DNA of 64,000 bases from Monodelphis domestica (lineage: Eukaryota > Chordata > Mammalia > Didelphimorphia > Didelphidae), in contig NC_077231.1 of NCBI RefSeq assembly GCF_027887165.1, positions 326,966,674 to 327,030,673 on the forward strand. The letters run 5' to 3'. The position numbers and the translations under genes were made by a program. The notes under the pieces are model-generated. The model saw nothing but the letters and a program-made list of their open reading frames with translations, was not told the origin of the DNA and ran no database searches. Position 1 is the stretch's first letter; the number at the start of each line of letters is the position of its first letter. This document shows, one piece after another, positions 30,160-45,100 of the stretch.

Positions 30160-33100
30160 CTGGGGGAGAAGCGGCTGCTCAGAGAAGGCCTGCCGCGGGC
30201 ACCGCCCTGGCAGGGAGCCCAGGGAGGATGCCCGCCGGGCACGGCTCTAACCCGCCACGATTCTTCTGGGCTGCCCCTGTGGCACGACTGGCCTCTCTGG
30301 CCAGGCTGGAAAGGCTTCACCTGGGGGCTCTGTGGCACCGCCTGAGGCCCAGCCAGGGGCATGGAGGGTTTCTAGGGAGGGGGGAGGCCCTGGGAGGGGA
30401 GAGTCAGAGCCCCTGGCAAGGGGGACGCTGGGGGAGGCCAGGAGGACTCCCCGAGGCTGCCCACACCTCCCCTGTCCTCGCAGGCTCTCCAAGGGTCCTG
30501 CCCTGCCCTGCAGCAGCCCCTCACCTCCAGGCTGTCCTCTGGGATCGCCTTCTTCCACTTGGGGGTCCACACGATGTGCTCATAGGCATTGACGACCACC
30601 TCGACCGCTAGGGGGCAGGCGTGGCAAGACTCCAGCACCTGTTTGAGGCAGCCCTCAAGCATTTAGGAAGTCTGGCTATGCAGGGTGATTCCTCCTCCCT
30701 GGGGGGTCCAGGTCGGCCCAGCCCCCCCCCCCCCCCGCGCACTCCCTGGGGGTGGGGGTGGGGGGGCAGAGCCTGAGTTCTGGCAAGGTGCAGCTCCGCT
30801 TCCCGCCCGCCTCCAGGACTGGCCTCCAGGCCTCCCCCACAATCCTCGCCCAAGGGAGAGACCCCAGAAGCAGCTTGGCGGCTCCCCCCACAGCCCCGAC
30901 CCTTCCCCGGCCGCAGCTGCTAGACCCCAGGATCAGGGAGCCGGGCACCCAAAGGCCCAGGTGCGGGCTGTCCATGGGGAGGAGCCAAGAGGATCCCTGC
31001 TGCCTGCCCAGGCTCCAGGCCCACCGTGGGGGCTCATCTCCCATTAGAGCTCGAGCTCCCTGCTGCCCAGCTTCTATCCAGCTCTGCACAACTTAGTGCG
31101 CCTAGATGTCCACCTTTCACTCCCTCCCTCCTTCCCTCCCTCCCTCCACCCCTCCCTTCCCCTCTTGATTCTGTCCCCTCCCCCTCTTCGTCCCCTCCCC
31201 TTCCCTCCCTCCCCCTCTTGATCCTGTCCCCTCCCCCTCTTCGTCCCCTCCCCTTCCCTCCCTTCCCCTCTTCTCCCCATCCCCTCCTTCCCTCCCCCTC
31301 CCTTCCTCACCTCCCTCCCCCTCTTCTCCCCATCCCCTCCCCCCCATCCATCCCAGCCTAGCCCAGGAGATGCCAGCAGCTGCCCCGGCATTCAGGAAGT
31401 GCCCGTTCCTAAGCGGCAGGTGTGTCTGAGCCCCCTTGCCAGCTCTCTCCGGGCACCCATGTGCTTGTTCACCCCTACTGGCTGCCCAAGGTTTGGGGGC
31501 CGTGGGGGGGCCGCCCTCACCTGGGCTCCCCAAATGGAAGCTGTCCCACGGGGCCTTCTTTGGGGGGGGCGCCCCACACAAACGGCAGCAGCAGGGATCT
31601 GGTCGGGGATCCCCTGGCTGGAAGCTCCCCGACCTCAGGCTTCTGGCTCTGGCTGCCCGGCTGGATGCTCCCACCCGACCCTCGGTGTGTCCCCGGCACG
31701 TCACTGACGCTCGAGGCCGGGATTCCACGGAAAGCCACAGATTCAAACTCCACCTGGGGCCCTTGGGGGGTGCCTCTTCTCAGCTCTTAAATGGGGGGCG
31801 GCTGGGCAGAGCCGGCCAGGGAGATCACCCAGGAGGGGCAGGCACCGGGGCTCGGGAAGGGGAGGTCCCGGGCCCTCCTGGAAGTCCCTCCAAGGGGCGG
31901 CTGGGCAGGACCCTGGGGGGGGGCAGACAGACCGGTGACGGGCACCCCTGGGAGGGCGGCCCTGCCTGCCCCAACTCTCCACTCCTCTGGGCTGGGCCCG
32001 AAGCAATAACGCGGGGACCCTCCAGAGAACCCTCTCAAGCCCCCCAGGCTGGAAGTTTGAGCTGGGGAGGGGAAATGACACGCACAGGCGGAAGAGGAAA
32101 AGGAGCGCCGGACGACGCCCAACAAGCGGCCACCCAACCTGAGCAAACAAGGCCATCCAGGAGTTCAGGGACAGCCCAGGGTGACCCGCACGTTTGGGAG
32201 GCTGGATTTGAACTCGGATCAAGGGCCCTGTCTGCCACACCCTGGTGCCCTCATAGTACAGAAGAACCTCAGACCTAGAGGGGAAGTGACCTATCCAAGG
32301 ACACACCGCCAGGACCTGGCACTCGGGACTGGTGCTTTGGGGCTCCATGTCCAGAAGCAGCCACTGCAGACCATTAGGAGGCCTAAGCAGTGAGAGCCCG
32401 GCTCCTGATTGGCCACCGTCGGGGGCGGGGCCAGGGCTGCGACGCCCCGCCCCTCCACCACGCCCCGCCCCCTCACCTTGTGGAACTGCGGCGGGTAGAT
32501 GCGCGCTGCGCCGTGGTTGAGCAGCAGCTGGTAGCAGCGGTGCGGGCAGGCGGCGGGCCGCACCGGCGTCACCTTGAGCACGTACTGGATGGCGGCGCAG
32601 CCGTTGACGTCGAGCAGGTTGGCCTCGGCGCCCGCCTCGAGCAGCAGCCGCATGGCCGCCTGGTCGCAGTTCCAGGCGGCCTTGTGCAGCGGCGCCTTGA
32701 AGTCGTCGTCGCGGGCGTTGACCTGCGCCTTGGCGGCCAGCAGCAGGCGGCACAGGCGGTGGTGCGGCGCGCTGTACTCCTGCTCCCGGAAGCGCAGCGC
32801 CCAGTAGGCGGCCAGCGCCAGCGGCGTCTCCAGGTGCGCGTTGACGCTGTCCACCAGGGCGCCGTGCTCCACGTAGAAGGCGGCCAGCTCGGGCAGGCCG
32901 CCGCGCGCCGCCGCGTGCAGGGGCGTCTCCTCGGCCGCGTTGTTGCTCTTCGCGTTCACGTTGGCGCCTGGGAAGAGGCCCGGCGAGTGGGGGAGGGGCG
33001 GGGCTGCCCGAGCGCGCCCCTCCCCCTCGCCTTTCCCACCGGTAATGAGGCCGTCGGGAAGCGCCCCTGAAATCCTTCGCTTGAGGCGAGGGGCCTCCCA

Positions 33101-36100
33101 AACCCCGCCCGACCCGCGGCCATCTCCCTCTGGCTGGCCTCCCCCAACAGGCCAAAGGTACAGACCACGGATAGGCGGGGCTCTCCAAGGGGTCACCCTC
33201 CCAGCGGCACCCACGGGCGCAGAGCCTGCTTTAGAACTGAAGGGGGGGCTCATCCCTAGCCCGACCACTAGGTGTTTGGACACCCCCTTGCCAAGGAGCT
33301 CCAGGGCGCACAGTAGGGGCTTTAGCAGGGCTTCTGGAAGTGAATCTTTGAATCTCTGTAATTCCGCGTGAGCGAGACAGACCTAAAGGGAGGAGCAGAG
33401 GGAGGTGGGCAGTGTTGTTGAGGAGGGAAGGGGTCAGGGGTAGGATTCGAACCCACCTCCTCTGGCTCTGAGTCAGAGCTCTTCCTACTACGCCACACTA
33501 CCCCAGTCAGCCTTGCAGCACAGAGAGGCTTCACTATCTCACAGGGCACATTTTGCTCTTTAGTGAACCCCTGGAAGAACTAGGGCCGTTCAGGGGTCAC
33601 CACTCCACTGGGCATCCTGGCCCTGCCTGGGCTTGAACCCCTGAACAAGGTGCCCTTTAAAGCTGGGCACACCCTCGGCTAGGATGAGAGGGAGGGTTGG
33701 GTTGGGGTGTGCCTTGCCGTGCTAGCTAACCAGCAATTTGGGGTGAAGGTTCCGCCTCCAGAGAAGGAAGGGGGGGCTAGAGTTCCCACTCTCTTCCTTC
33801 CCTCAGCCGTTCAAGTTCTCCACCAAATGGTGGGTGCAGAAAGATGTTGGCTCTGACTGCCGCCTGGGGAATTCGAAATCCTCAGCAAGTTAAAATCCAC
33901 GTTTCCGTGTGAGTGAGGAAAAAAGAAAAAGAAGAAAGCTGCCCCTTCCAGGCTAACCTGGGCATGTTAGCATGGGGCGGCCACCAGCTCCTCCCAGGGC
34001 CTTCCTCTGCTGGCTCATGTACGGGGTAAGCCTTGGATTCCCACAGTGGGATGGATCAGGGGAAGGAGTTCTCTGGTTTCCCTCAGGAGGGCAGTCAGGG
34101 TTGCCTGGTTACCCCTTGGGTTTGATGCACAACGGTGGATGGTCCTCTGATACTCCTTGAGGCTGGTCAGGACTAATGTCTTGTGTGGGAGAAAGCCTGG
34201 AGGAGGATTCCGAGTGAGTGTGGCAGTTCCCTGATCTACCAGAGGGGGGCAGAAGAGGGCACCACTTGTGGGAAACCTGCTGGCAGTGATCCTGTGGGAG
34301 ACTGGAGAGAGACCAGAAGGCTCAGTGTCTGAGAAGTAGTCTATTAGGAGTAGCTTAGCTTAGTTAGGTCGATATTAGACATTACAATTAGATTGAAGAG
34401 AGAAGTCCAAGAAGCAGCTCCTTGCGGGCAGCTTATTAGGTGGTGTTGATTAGATTTCGTAACGCCTGTCCTGGCTCGCCTTTACTTCCTGTATTCTAGC
34501 CTGGGCCTTTCTTGGTTACAATAAGTGGGGTTTGTGTAACCAGTCTCCAGCCATTTCCTCCAGCTGCCAGCAACGGAATCTCCTTAAACCTGGTAGCCCA
34601 TCCACAGCTATTGATACAAATTAATCCCAGGGTTCCATTCCCCACTGCACTACTCCCTGGCACCCCCCTCCCATTCCTACAGCCCTTTCCTGCCTCCTTT
34701 GTGTTTGGTTTCCCCTCTCCCCTTGGATCACAAGTCTTGGAGAGCAGCGAGTGCCTTTGTTCTTTTTTCACTGTCCCCCACGTGTCTGGCACACTGCAGG
34801 TGCTTAATAAATGTCTATTAGATTGGGGAAAGTGAGTTGCCCTTTCAGTTCCATATTTCTTGCTGCCGTGACTGAATCTGGCTCAGCTGCCTCCTTCGTT
34901 GGCAGTGGGGAGTGCCCCCTCCCTGCCTGCGTTTTTTATGCCAGGGAGCTTGCTTTGGTTCATGCCCTTGCAAACATAAATGTCCAGGCAGGCTCTCGGC
35001 ATGGACTTTGTCTCAACAGCTGACCACTAAGATGCTCTTCAGCTGGGAGAGGGGATGAGCTGACCCTCAGCAAGTGAGGCAAAGGAGGCATCTCTGATGG
35101 GCAGGCTGTCAAGAAGAGTTGTGACGGGAGATGGAAGCACCTCGTCGTCCCCAGTGACCTCGCAGCCTTAGACATTGGATGTTCTCTTCTCTCTTGACTG
35201 TAGGGACTCCTCCTCACTCTCACTCTTTTGGATTCCTTAACGTGGCTGTTCCCCAGGGCTCAGTCCTGGATCTTCTCCTCTCCTCTCTGTTCAGTCTTGT
35301 GAATCTCCTTCGCTCCCTTGGCTTCAGGGATCATCTCCGAGTGGAGAGGACTTCGGAACATCGGAGCACTCGTCTAGGTCCTTCCCTTCCCTGGATGGGC
35401 GAACTAACGCGCCATGCCATGGCTCAGGCTTGGCCTTCTCCATCTTGTGGCTTCATGCGGTCACCCAGATGACTGGTGCCCCTTCTGCCGCTCATTTCCA
35501 GAGCTGATGGATCCCGTTTCTGGCAGCATCTCTTCCTTCCTGACATCTCCTCTATCCCCACCGTGACCAGCCAGGGCTGGCCCTCCCTGCCGATCTCCCT
35601 GACCTTTCCTTCCTCTCCAGTCCCTCCTTTGGCTCTCCATCCTGTCAGGTGACACCTTCAGTAGTTCTCTGCTGGCCTCAAAGTCCATTTTTATCGCCTG
35701 TGCCTGGATTGAAGACCTTCCCCCAACTTTGAACCAGCCACCCAACCTGGCCCATTGTATAAGCAGGCCTTCTAGGCAGTCTGTGTTCCTGGCATCGCAT
35801 CCCCCACTTCTACTTCTCCAGTTCCCCATTCTGGGTTCAGGTTCTGGGGGGTTCCCAACCACAGGGAGTGGTCCACTCCCTCCCCTCAGAGCTCATCTGC
35901 AGGCTCCCGTTTTTAAGCTGGAGTTCCCAGATCCCACTGGTGACTCAGTCATGGAACCCACCAGGAAGGAAAAAGGAGCCCAGGCCCAAGGTGTATCAGA
36001 CATCCCAAGGAGGTGGCATAAAGAGCAGCCAGATTCCCTTGGTCCCAATCCACCTAGTTCCTGTTCTTCTAGAAACAGTACACGAGAACAAGGGGCACCC

Positions 36101-39100
36101 CCCGAGTCCACCGGCAGGGCTCCTATACCCAGGGTGCCGACTCCCCAGGGCCATCGCTCTGCTCTCTACCCTCGGGGCTAATTGTCTCTTGACTCCAGAG
36201 CTGGCCTCCTCTGCTGCCAGGACTCCGCTTCACCTCTGGCCCTGACGAGACCGATATCTCTCTCAGGGCAAATGTTCTGGTGCACAGCATTATGGCCAAC
36301 GGGAAAGGGGAGGAGAGAGAACCTCTCCGGCCGCCCTCTGCTAGACCTGCAAGTCAAGTGGCAGAGAATGACCTCCCCCCAGCTGGGCACTTTCTCCGTC
36401 ACTAGCTCCCCTCCCTTGGGGATGCCCTCGGACTCGGCGCAGCGGTCAGCTCTCTGAATTGTTCCTTGCTCGCTCTGCCACCTGCCGCCGCCTTCTGGCT
36501 TTGACCAGTCGGCGCAGGACAGCCCCAACCCTTCCACTGCCTAGATGAGGAACGAAGGGCGTGCTGCGCTTGCCTCGCCTCTGTCCCTTCTGGAGCGGCC
36601 TTCCCCATCTTCTGCTTTTCCGTCCTTCCTTTGCCTCGTTCTCCAAGTCGGCTCATGTCGCTGCCTTCCCTGCCCTGGAATGACCTTCCCTTTGGGTCCT
36701 CTCCAAGGGCCCGGACAGCCTGGCTTCCTTGAGGACAGGAACTTGGGCTCGCTTGGCTTCTTGTCCCCGCCCCACAGCCCCAGTGGGCCGCCGGAGGGAA
36801 GCCTCGAGGGGCGCAGGGATGCAGAGCAGAGGGCCCTTCCCAGCAGCTCGGCTGGCTCCGGGACTCTTCGACTCAGCGGAATCCTGGGAGGGTTCAAAGG
36901 GAGCCCAGGCCGGGGAGACATCGGCGTTTGGGCTGAGGGGCCTGGGAACAGCGTAAAGAGTCCCGGAGCGTGAGGAAAGCGGCCTGAAGAGCCGGAACAA
37001 AGGGCAGCAGACTGGACGTGCTGGGACCAACAGAGGGCCAGCCGCCAGCCCGTCCAGCTACCTAGCGGACAGCAGCCGGGCATGCTGGTGCCTCAGAGGG
37101 CAGGAGTGGAACACTCCCAGCATGCCCCGAAGACATCGCCGAGCACGTGCCAGTGCTGATGGTAGGCCAGAGGCGGGGGGCCGGCCATGCCTCCCTGCAC
37201 GTGCCCCCTCCCAGGGATGGCTTGGAAACCTTCGGAGAGCGTGTCTGCTTGCGGCCCAACGAGGATCTTTCTCGTCCCTCGTCTCACGCTACTATTTCAT
37301 CACATGGGCGAACGTGTGGAGGGGGCTGGCCTTGGAGGCGGGAGCAGCGGCTGCAGTGGGAGGCCCTTCCCTTGGGGCAGCCTCTCTCCGGTGCCTCTTG
37401 GCTTCCCAAAGGCTGAGCCAGCCAGCTGGTGCGGGCACACTGACACCCCACAGTCCGCCTGGCTCACCAAGGCCCTGAGGGTGAGACCTCAGACCGTGGT
37501 GACTAGGCACGAGGGATCTCGGTGGCCTGCGTGCCGTGCCCAGGGAAGCCAGAGGTCACCAACTTCTGTAAGATTGCCCTTCTCCCCCTGGCAATGCCAG
37601 GAGGCGGGTAGAAGCCCAGGGATCGCCAAGAGGAAGGGACTTACCTCTCCACACCAGCTGCTTGGCACAGACTATTGAGCTTTCCGTGGTGCACAGGTGC
37701 AAGGCTGTGAGGCCACTCAGGGAGTAGGCGTTGAGCTTGGCTCCGTGGTCACAGAGGATCTTGACACACTCAACGTTGGCCACCTCACAGGCCACGTGCA
37801 GCGGGGTCTTCCCATTGGGTCGACAGTTGATGGTAGCGTGATGGTCCAGCAGTACTAAGAGGCTCTCAGTGTGGCCAAACAGGACAGACAGATGCAGGCC
37901 CGTGGCCCAGGAGGACTTCAGCTTGTAGTTGGGCAGCCAGTACCCTGCAAAAGAGAGCCAAAGGGAGGGCCCTGCCAGGGCTGCCAGCCAGACCCAAAGA
38001 CCCAGGGACAGTGCGGACTTTAGCCGGGGTGACACAGCCTGTCCGGCCTTGAGAGAGCTTGTGCGGTGCCGCCACAGTCCTAACAATTGGTGTCTTCCAG
38101 TCGTGGAGCCTGGCGCCCCCGGGCCACGGCATACGTGGCTGTGTATGTGTATCTGTGTGGGGATTACGCGGGCGGGCACGCATGTGCACCCAAACACACG
38201 AGAGCCCCGGGTTTCCAAAGAAAAGCTGCCGTGCGGGGTGAAGAAGGCCCTTCCAACAGCCTTTCACCTGCTCGTTGGATCAGCTCCTGCGGGTTCCGTG
38301 ACCATCGCTAAGCAGATGACTCCAGGATCTGTCCTGAGCGCCTTTGCTACCCATTACCTGCTGACATGCTAGCTGGCACCGTGGAGCACTGAGCTTGGAA
38401 GACTCATCTTCATGAGTTCAAATCTAGCCTCACTTCCTAGCCGTGTGACCCTGAGCAAGTCACATCCCCCTGTTGGCCTCAGTTTCCTCACCTGAAAGAT
38501 GAGCTGGAGAAGGAAATGGCAAACTATTGGGACACAACCAAACCGTAACGACAAGGAGCATACTGGCATCTCTTCTTGAATGTCCTCTTGGCATCTCAAA
38601 TGCAATATGTCCACATGAGCAGCCATCAGACTTCCCCATGCTTCCCCATTTCCCTCTTTCTATTGAGGACCCCCCTCCATTCGGGAGGCCTATTCACCTC
38701 TCCCTCATCTTCCCAAGTGTCTCTGGCCCTTCCCCACATTCACAATCAAGCTCGTTGGATCCAGAAATGGCGGCTCCACCGCCATTCCCGACAGGAGCGG
38801 ATCATCAGCCAATACCCAGCCTCTGGTGCTTGATGTCTTTCCAATTTCACCTACAGACAAGGCCTGAGGAATGATCTGATGATCTGACTAAGCTCAGTAT
38901 CAAGCGAAGCTCTTCAGCTGGCCATCCACTGATGTGCCCAGGGTGGGGGGTGGGGTCATGTTTGTTGCCTGAAGCAATCGCATGTCCTTCCATTCATAAA
39001 AAGGTTGGGAAGTTCATCAACATTGCTTAAGTGCTTTCTGTGTTTTAGGCACTGTGCTAAGTTCTGGGGATACAAATACAGAAAAGAAAGACAGTCCCTG

Positions 39101-42100
39101 CCCTCAAGATGCTTCTAATCTAATGGGGGAAGACTACACGCAAAAGAAAGATGAAGCGGAGCTGGGACAGGGCTGTGTGCTAGAGGGTCTCCAGTGCAGG
39201 AACATCTGATGTTCATGGAGTCAAACCAAGCAGAGTAGCTGATGGGAAAGCCAGCAGATAGTGCTTTGGACCCCCTCCCCAAAAGTGACCAAGAAAGTAT
39301 TAGTAACTGCCTCCTAATCACCAACCTGGTTGTCACTTCAAACAAAGAGACTCAGCCATTTTCAGATCCTTGGAAAAGACTTCCTGCCTCCCTGCAGTGG
39401 GTCATTCCAAGTCAGTCTACATCTAGACCAACTGTCCAGCCCCAGCCCTGGCCTTGGAACTTCTTGTTGCTCTTCAGTCTTTTTTGAGTCACATCTGGCT
39501 CTTTGTGACTCCATTTGAGGTATCCTTGGTAGAGATATTAGAAGGGTTTGCCATTTTCTTCTCCAGATCATTTTATAGATGAGGAAACTAAGGCAAAAAG
39601 GGTAAAGTCACAAAGCTAGCAAGTGTCTGAGGCCAGATTTGAACTTAGATGAGTTTTCCTGACTCCACGCCTGGCACTATCCACTGTACCACCTACCTGC
39701 CCCTCTGAACTAACTTTTCCCTAATCTCAGATCCCCACTTGTCCTCATGGTATCTCCACTGATATGTCCAGGATTTACTTTATACCCAACAGATCCCAAA
39801 CGAAACTCATCACCTAACTATAAACATTGAGTCACCTCCCAAATTTTCCTAATTCTGTTGATGACACCATCACAAGGTCCAAAAGGTTACTGTCAACCTT
39901 CACTCTTCTTTCTCCTTCATATGTCATGCCTGCATCATCACTCCTTCTTGGCTCTTTCTTAAAAATTACCCTGGTCTAATTTCTCAAATATATAAGAACT
40001 AAGCCAAATTTATAAGAAACCAAGGCATTCTCCAATTGACAAATGGTCAAGGGATATAAATAGGCAATTTTCAGAGGAAGAAATCAAAGCCATCAATAAT
40101 CTTATATATGTGAATGTTCTGCTGATACACTATGGCACAATCAAATGTAATAGACTTCTCTACTAGCAGCAATGCAGTGATCCAAGACAATCCTGAGGGA
40201 CTGAGAAGAAAGAACACTATTCACATTCAGAGGAAATACTGTGAGAGCAGAAATGCAGAAGAAAAACAACTACTTGATCACATGGGTTGATGGGGATATG
40301 ATTGGGGATGTAGACTCTAAATGATTACCCTAGTGCAAATATTAATGATATGGAAATAGGTCTTGATCAAGGACACATGTAAAACCCAGAGGAATTGCTT
40401 GTTGGCTATGGGAGAGGGGTGGGAGGAGGGGAGGGAAAGAACATGAATCATGTAACCATGGAAACTTTTTCTTAATTAAATAAAATCTAAAAAAAATAAA
40501 AATAAAAATCTCCTAAATACCTCTTGATGAGAGAAATGCAAATGAAGACAACTCTGAGGCACCACCTTACATCTAGCAGATCAGCCAATATGACGGTAAA
40601 GGAAAATAATAAATGTTGGAGGGGATGCAGCAGATTTGGGACACTAATGCATGCTGGTGGCATTGTGAACTGATCCAATCATTCTGGAGGACAATTTGGA
40701 ATTATGCCCAAAGGGCTTTAAAAGACTGCCTTTTGATCCAGCCATACCACTACTTGGTTTGTACCCCCAAAGAGATAAAAATAACGGAAAAGGGCCTGTT
40801 TGTACAAAAAAAAATTTCTAGCTGTGCTTTTTGTGGTAGCAAAAAATTGGAAAATGAGGGTCCCTTGTTTGGGAAGTGGCTGAACAAGTTGTGGTATGTG
40901 ACCGTGATGGAATACTATTGTGCTGTAAAGAATGATGAAGAAGATGAATTCAGAAAGAACTGGAAAGACCTTCTGTGAACTGATGTGGAGTGAAATGAAC
41001 AGAAGCAGGAGAACATTGTACCCAGAAACTGATACATTGTAGCATAATCAAATGTAATTGACTTTGTTACTAGCAGCAATGAAATGATCCAGGACAATCC
41101 TGAGGGACCTGGGAGAAAGAATGTATCCACATCCAGAGAAAGAACTGTGGGAGTAGAAACAGAAGAAAACACAATTTATCACCTGTTTTTATGGATATAG
41201 GATTGGGGGTTTTGGTTTTAAAAGATTGCTCTATTACAAAAATGAATAATATGGAAATAGGATTTGAGTGATAATGTAAACTCGTGGAATTGCTTGTCAG
41301 CTCCAGGAGGCAGAAGGGAAGAGAGGAGGGCAACAACACAAACCATGCGACCATGGAAAACTTATATGTAAATGTGTTACTGGAATAAAATAAAGAAAAA
41401 AAATTTATTTTAAAAAATTATCTGGGAAGGGGCGCAGCTGGGTGGCTAAGTGGATTGAAAGTGAGGCCTAGAGACAAGAGGTCCTGGGTTCAAATGTAGC
41501 CTCAGACACTTCCCAGCTGCGTGACCCTAGGCAAGTCACTTAACCCCCCATTGCTTACCCCTTACCACTCTTCTGCCTTAGAACCAATACCCAGTATTGA
41601 TTCTAAGATGGATGGTAAGGCTTATTAAAAAAAAAATAATAACCCTGGGAAGGGGTAAGCAACTTGATGGATTAAGAGCCAGGCCTAGAGGTATTTCAAA
41701 TGTGATCTCAGATACTTCCTAGCTGTGTGACCCTAGACAAGTCACTTAATACCCATTGCCTAGCCCTTACCATTCTTCTGCTTTGGAACCAGTACAGAGT
41801 ACTGAGTACTGAGTATAAGATGGACAATAAAGGTTAAAAAAATGATCTTCAGAAGGAAAATCAAATATGAAAAGGTGAAATCACAACAGACAAAAGAAGG
41901 ATCAACAAACAATTCTATGTCAGCAAAACTAAGATTTGGAAAAAAAGAACAGATTATCTACAGAAATATAAACTGCCAAGTGAGATAATAAATAATCCAA
42001 CTTCAGAAAACAGCCTTGGAATAGCTCTAGATAAACTATGAATGACAAAGGACTCTTATCTATCTGGATTTGTAAGAGAATTCTAAAAAATGTTTAAAGA

Positions 42101-45100
42101 ACAATATTTACACTGCAAAAATGATTCTCAAAACGGAGGAAGATTTCATAAGATAAATGCAATACTAATGTCTAAAACAGGAAAGAACAAAGCCAAAGGA
42201 AAAAGGAAAAAGATACCTGGGGCCAAGATCATTCATGAATATTGATATGAAAGTTATTTTTAAAATCCTGTCCAAAAGACAATATTAAATTTGTTGTCCC
42301 CCCCCCCAAATAAATAAAAATAAATTTGTCCCCAAAGCCATTTGCTATGATAAAGTCAGATTTATACCAGGAATCCAAGAAAGGGTCAACATGATTAGAA
42401 AAATAAACATACTGAAAATTTTGTTGTTGTTCATCCTTCTTTTGGAAGAGGACCAGTGACACCACTCATGGCTGTCATCTTGACATTTGGGTACGTTGGA
42501 GAGTTGCACAAAGTCATCACTTCACCCAGAGTCATTGCGATAAGTCCAGTGACAAGACAAAATCAGGACAACTGGAACTGGCCAGGGATTGCAATGGATG
42601 ACCTTGGCATCTTCAGTGTCTGACCAAGCTCCAAGCCCTGCATAGCCCTCATGTCAGCCACCTTTGTAGCCACTGGAATAAATTATTTTTATCCACCCTT
42701 CCACTGGGGAAAGTCTTCACCTGCTTGGAGTAGCCACTCCCTTACCTGGCCAATGGGTTTGAGGCCTGTCAGTTGTCCTCAACCTTGGTTAGCTCATCTG
42801 CTGAAATGATTTTACCCAGGCCACTGTACAGTGTGCCACTGTGCCTACCATAGCTTCTAGGAGTTGAAAGTGAGAACTCTGTGAGAAATGGACACCAAAG
42901 GTGGATGAGCAGCCACGAAGAGGGCTCTGCAAACCTCCACAGCAAAGGTACCAGTAACCCTCTCTAAATGCCCCACAGATTGAAAACAAAGCTCTCCCCC
43001 ATCACATCCTTATGTCAACAGTCGCAGGAAAGTCCTCTGACAAAGGCCAGAGCTTTACAGAACCAACCCTTAGGAATGGAGGTGTAGAAGTGTCCTCTCA
43101 GTAAAGGAACAGATTTCTCGAAAATGAAAAATTGGCACCATCAACTTGGACTTCCCCGATAGCAAGTACAGGAGGAAAGCAAAGACAACCCCTCTTCCTG
43201 TGGCGGCACCAGACATAATTCTCATTTTCAATCAAGTTCATGAGAAATCAGTGCTGGGCTATGACATGGGGCCCTGGGCGAGGCAGCAATTGCTGCACCC
43301 ATTTAGGGGTTGGTGAGATTCACATTGGCTAGAGGGTAGCCATGTCGGAGCAGCTGAAAGGCCTATGGTAATCTTGGGCTTCAAGAGGAGGAGCACAGCT
43401 TATGGGAAGAGAGAAGGATGGCTGCCTTGCTTGGTCCCCACAGAAGGCCTTAGGTGGTAGACTGCATTTCGTTCAGAGCACTGTGAATAAGCTGGGGAGC
43501 CTCAGAGGAGGGCAGCCAGCATAGTGAAGAGCTTTGACTCTGTCATGTGAGATTCTGTTACTGGTGCTTGACATGTTTAGCCTCGATGGGAGAAGACGTT
43601 GGGGTGGGAGGTGAGGGAGACACGATAGCTGTGCTCAGCTATGTTCTGTCTGCCTAAAGAACACTGAACCAGACAACAGCAACCAAAAACTCCACAAGAA
43701 TACTAAGAAATCCTTTACAAGTATTATGCCATTTCTTACTCAGGTGCTCAGGGAGGAGTAATATCTTTGGTAGGGAGGGCTTGTCATGCTCTCCTAGGGC
43801 AGCTCTCCAGCCTCTGACCCCCACCTGACACCCAGCTCTCACTTGTGGCTCCCAGTAGCTGCTAGCATGTGGCAGCGGCCACACCCCGGGCAATGGCTTC
43901 GACAGGCCAGCCAAACCTTGTGAGGGTAGCCATCGGGTCGACATCGACCCCTGGTGAACCAGGGCTTTGCTCACCCAGCATGTGAAGACTGCTTCGACTG
44001 AACAGAAGGAAGAAACCAATAAGAAGGTTCAACGGCTGAGAGGGCGACGCAGCAAAGCACTGTGGAGTGCTCAGGGCGTGTTGGAGCACAAAGGACAACA
44101 CAGCCATCCAATGCAGCTGAGGAAGTCTCCAGATGTAATGACTTTTCGTGCCACTGGATCCAGGCTTCCAACGCCGAGAGAGTAGGACTGTCTCTGTGCA
44201 TTGACTCTTCCACTTAAATCTTCATGCACAAGTGTCTTTGTGCACAAAAACGCACTTGGTTACTGAGAGACTACTACTACTACTACTACTCTCACACCAA
44301 CATGTGAAGGAAGTTCTATTATTAGCCACATTTTTTCAGATGAGGAAACTGAGACACAGAGGTGGAATAACTTGTCCAAAGTCAGCCAGCAAATGCCTGC
44401 AGCAGGACCTGAGCTCAGACATTCCTGACTCCAAGTCCCGTTCCACTGTGCCAGCAAGCTGCAGAGTTTAACCAGTAAAAACTTGTCACAATGAGTGGCC
44501 CCAAAGTGGAAAGGGCTGCTGCTGCCTTAGCAGAAGGTGGTGGGCTCCCACCTCTGCTGACGGCCTTCTGGAAGAGGCTGAGCACCTGCCACTTGTTAGG
44601 TGTGGTACAGAGGAGACTTCTGGGTATGGGCTGGACTAAGTGGCTTCTGATCCCTTCCAACTCTCCAATGTTGGGCATCTGTGCTAGAAGAGCTTACAAT
44701 GGCAAGAAGGCAAGAAAAAAACAATGAAACTCATACATAGAGACAAAGGAGATGGAATGATTTGTTGTGCCATCATGACTTCCCTAGAAAACCCCCAAGA
44801 ATCAACAAATAAACTGACTGACACAATGAATAGCTTCAGTAGAGGAGTAGGCTCCAAAAGAACACCCCTCCCCCTAAGCAACCACATTTCTACCCAGCAA
44901 GAACAAAGTCCTGAGGAGAACCTGAGAAAGGGAAGTCCCTTCCAGAATAACAACATTTGGCAAATGTCTGTGGTTTGATCTACCGACACCCATTGAGAGC
45001 CTGAAGAGATCGAATTCCAAGTTTCTCCTATGAAACATCAAGAACAATTCAGATGATTAAGAGTATTGAGCCTGAGTTAGGTCAATACAATAACATAATT

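Noticed and set aside
41431-41510. tRNA gene candidate (A-box and B-box-like GGTTCAAAT).
   Set aside because: It is the tRNA-derived head of a SINE and does not fold as a full tRNA. The same applies to the other SINE heads in the window.
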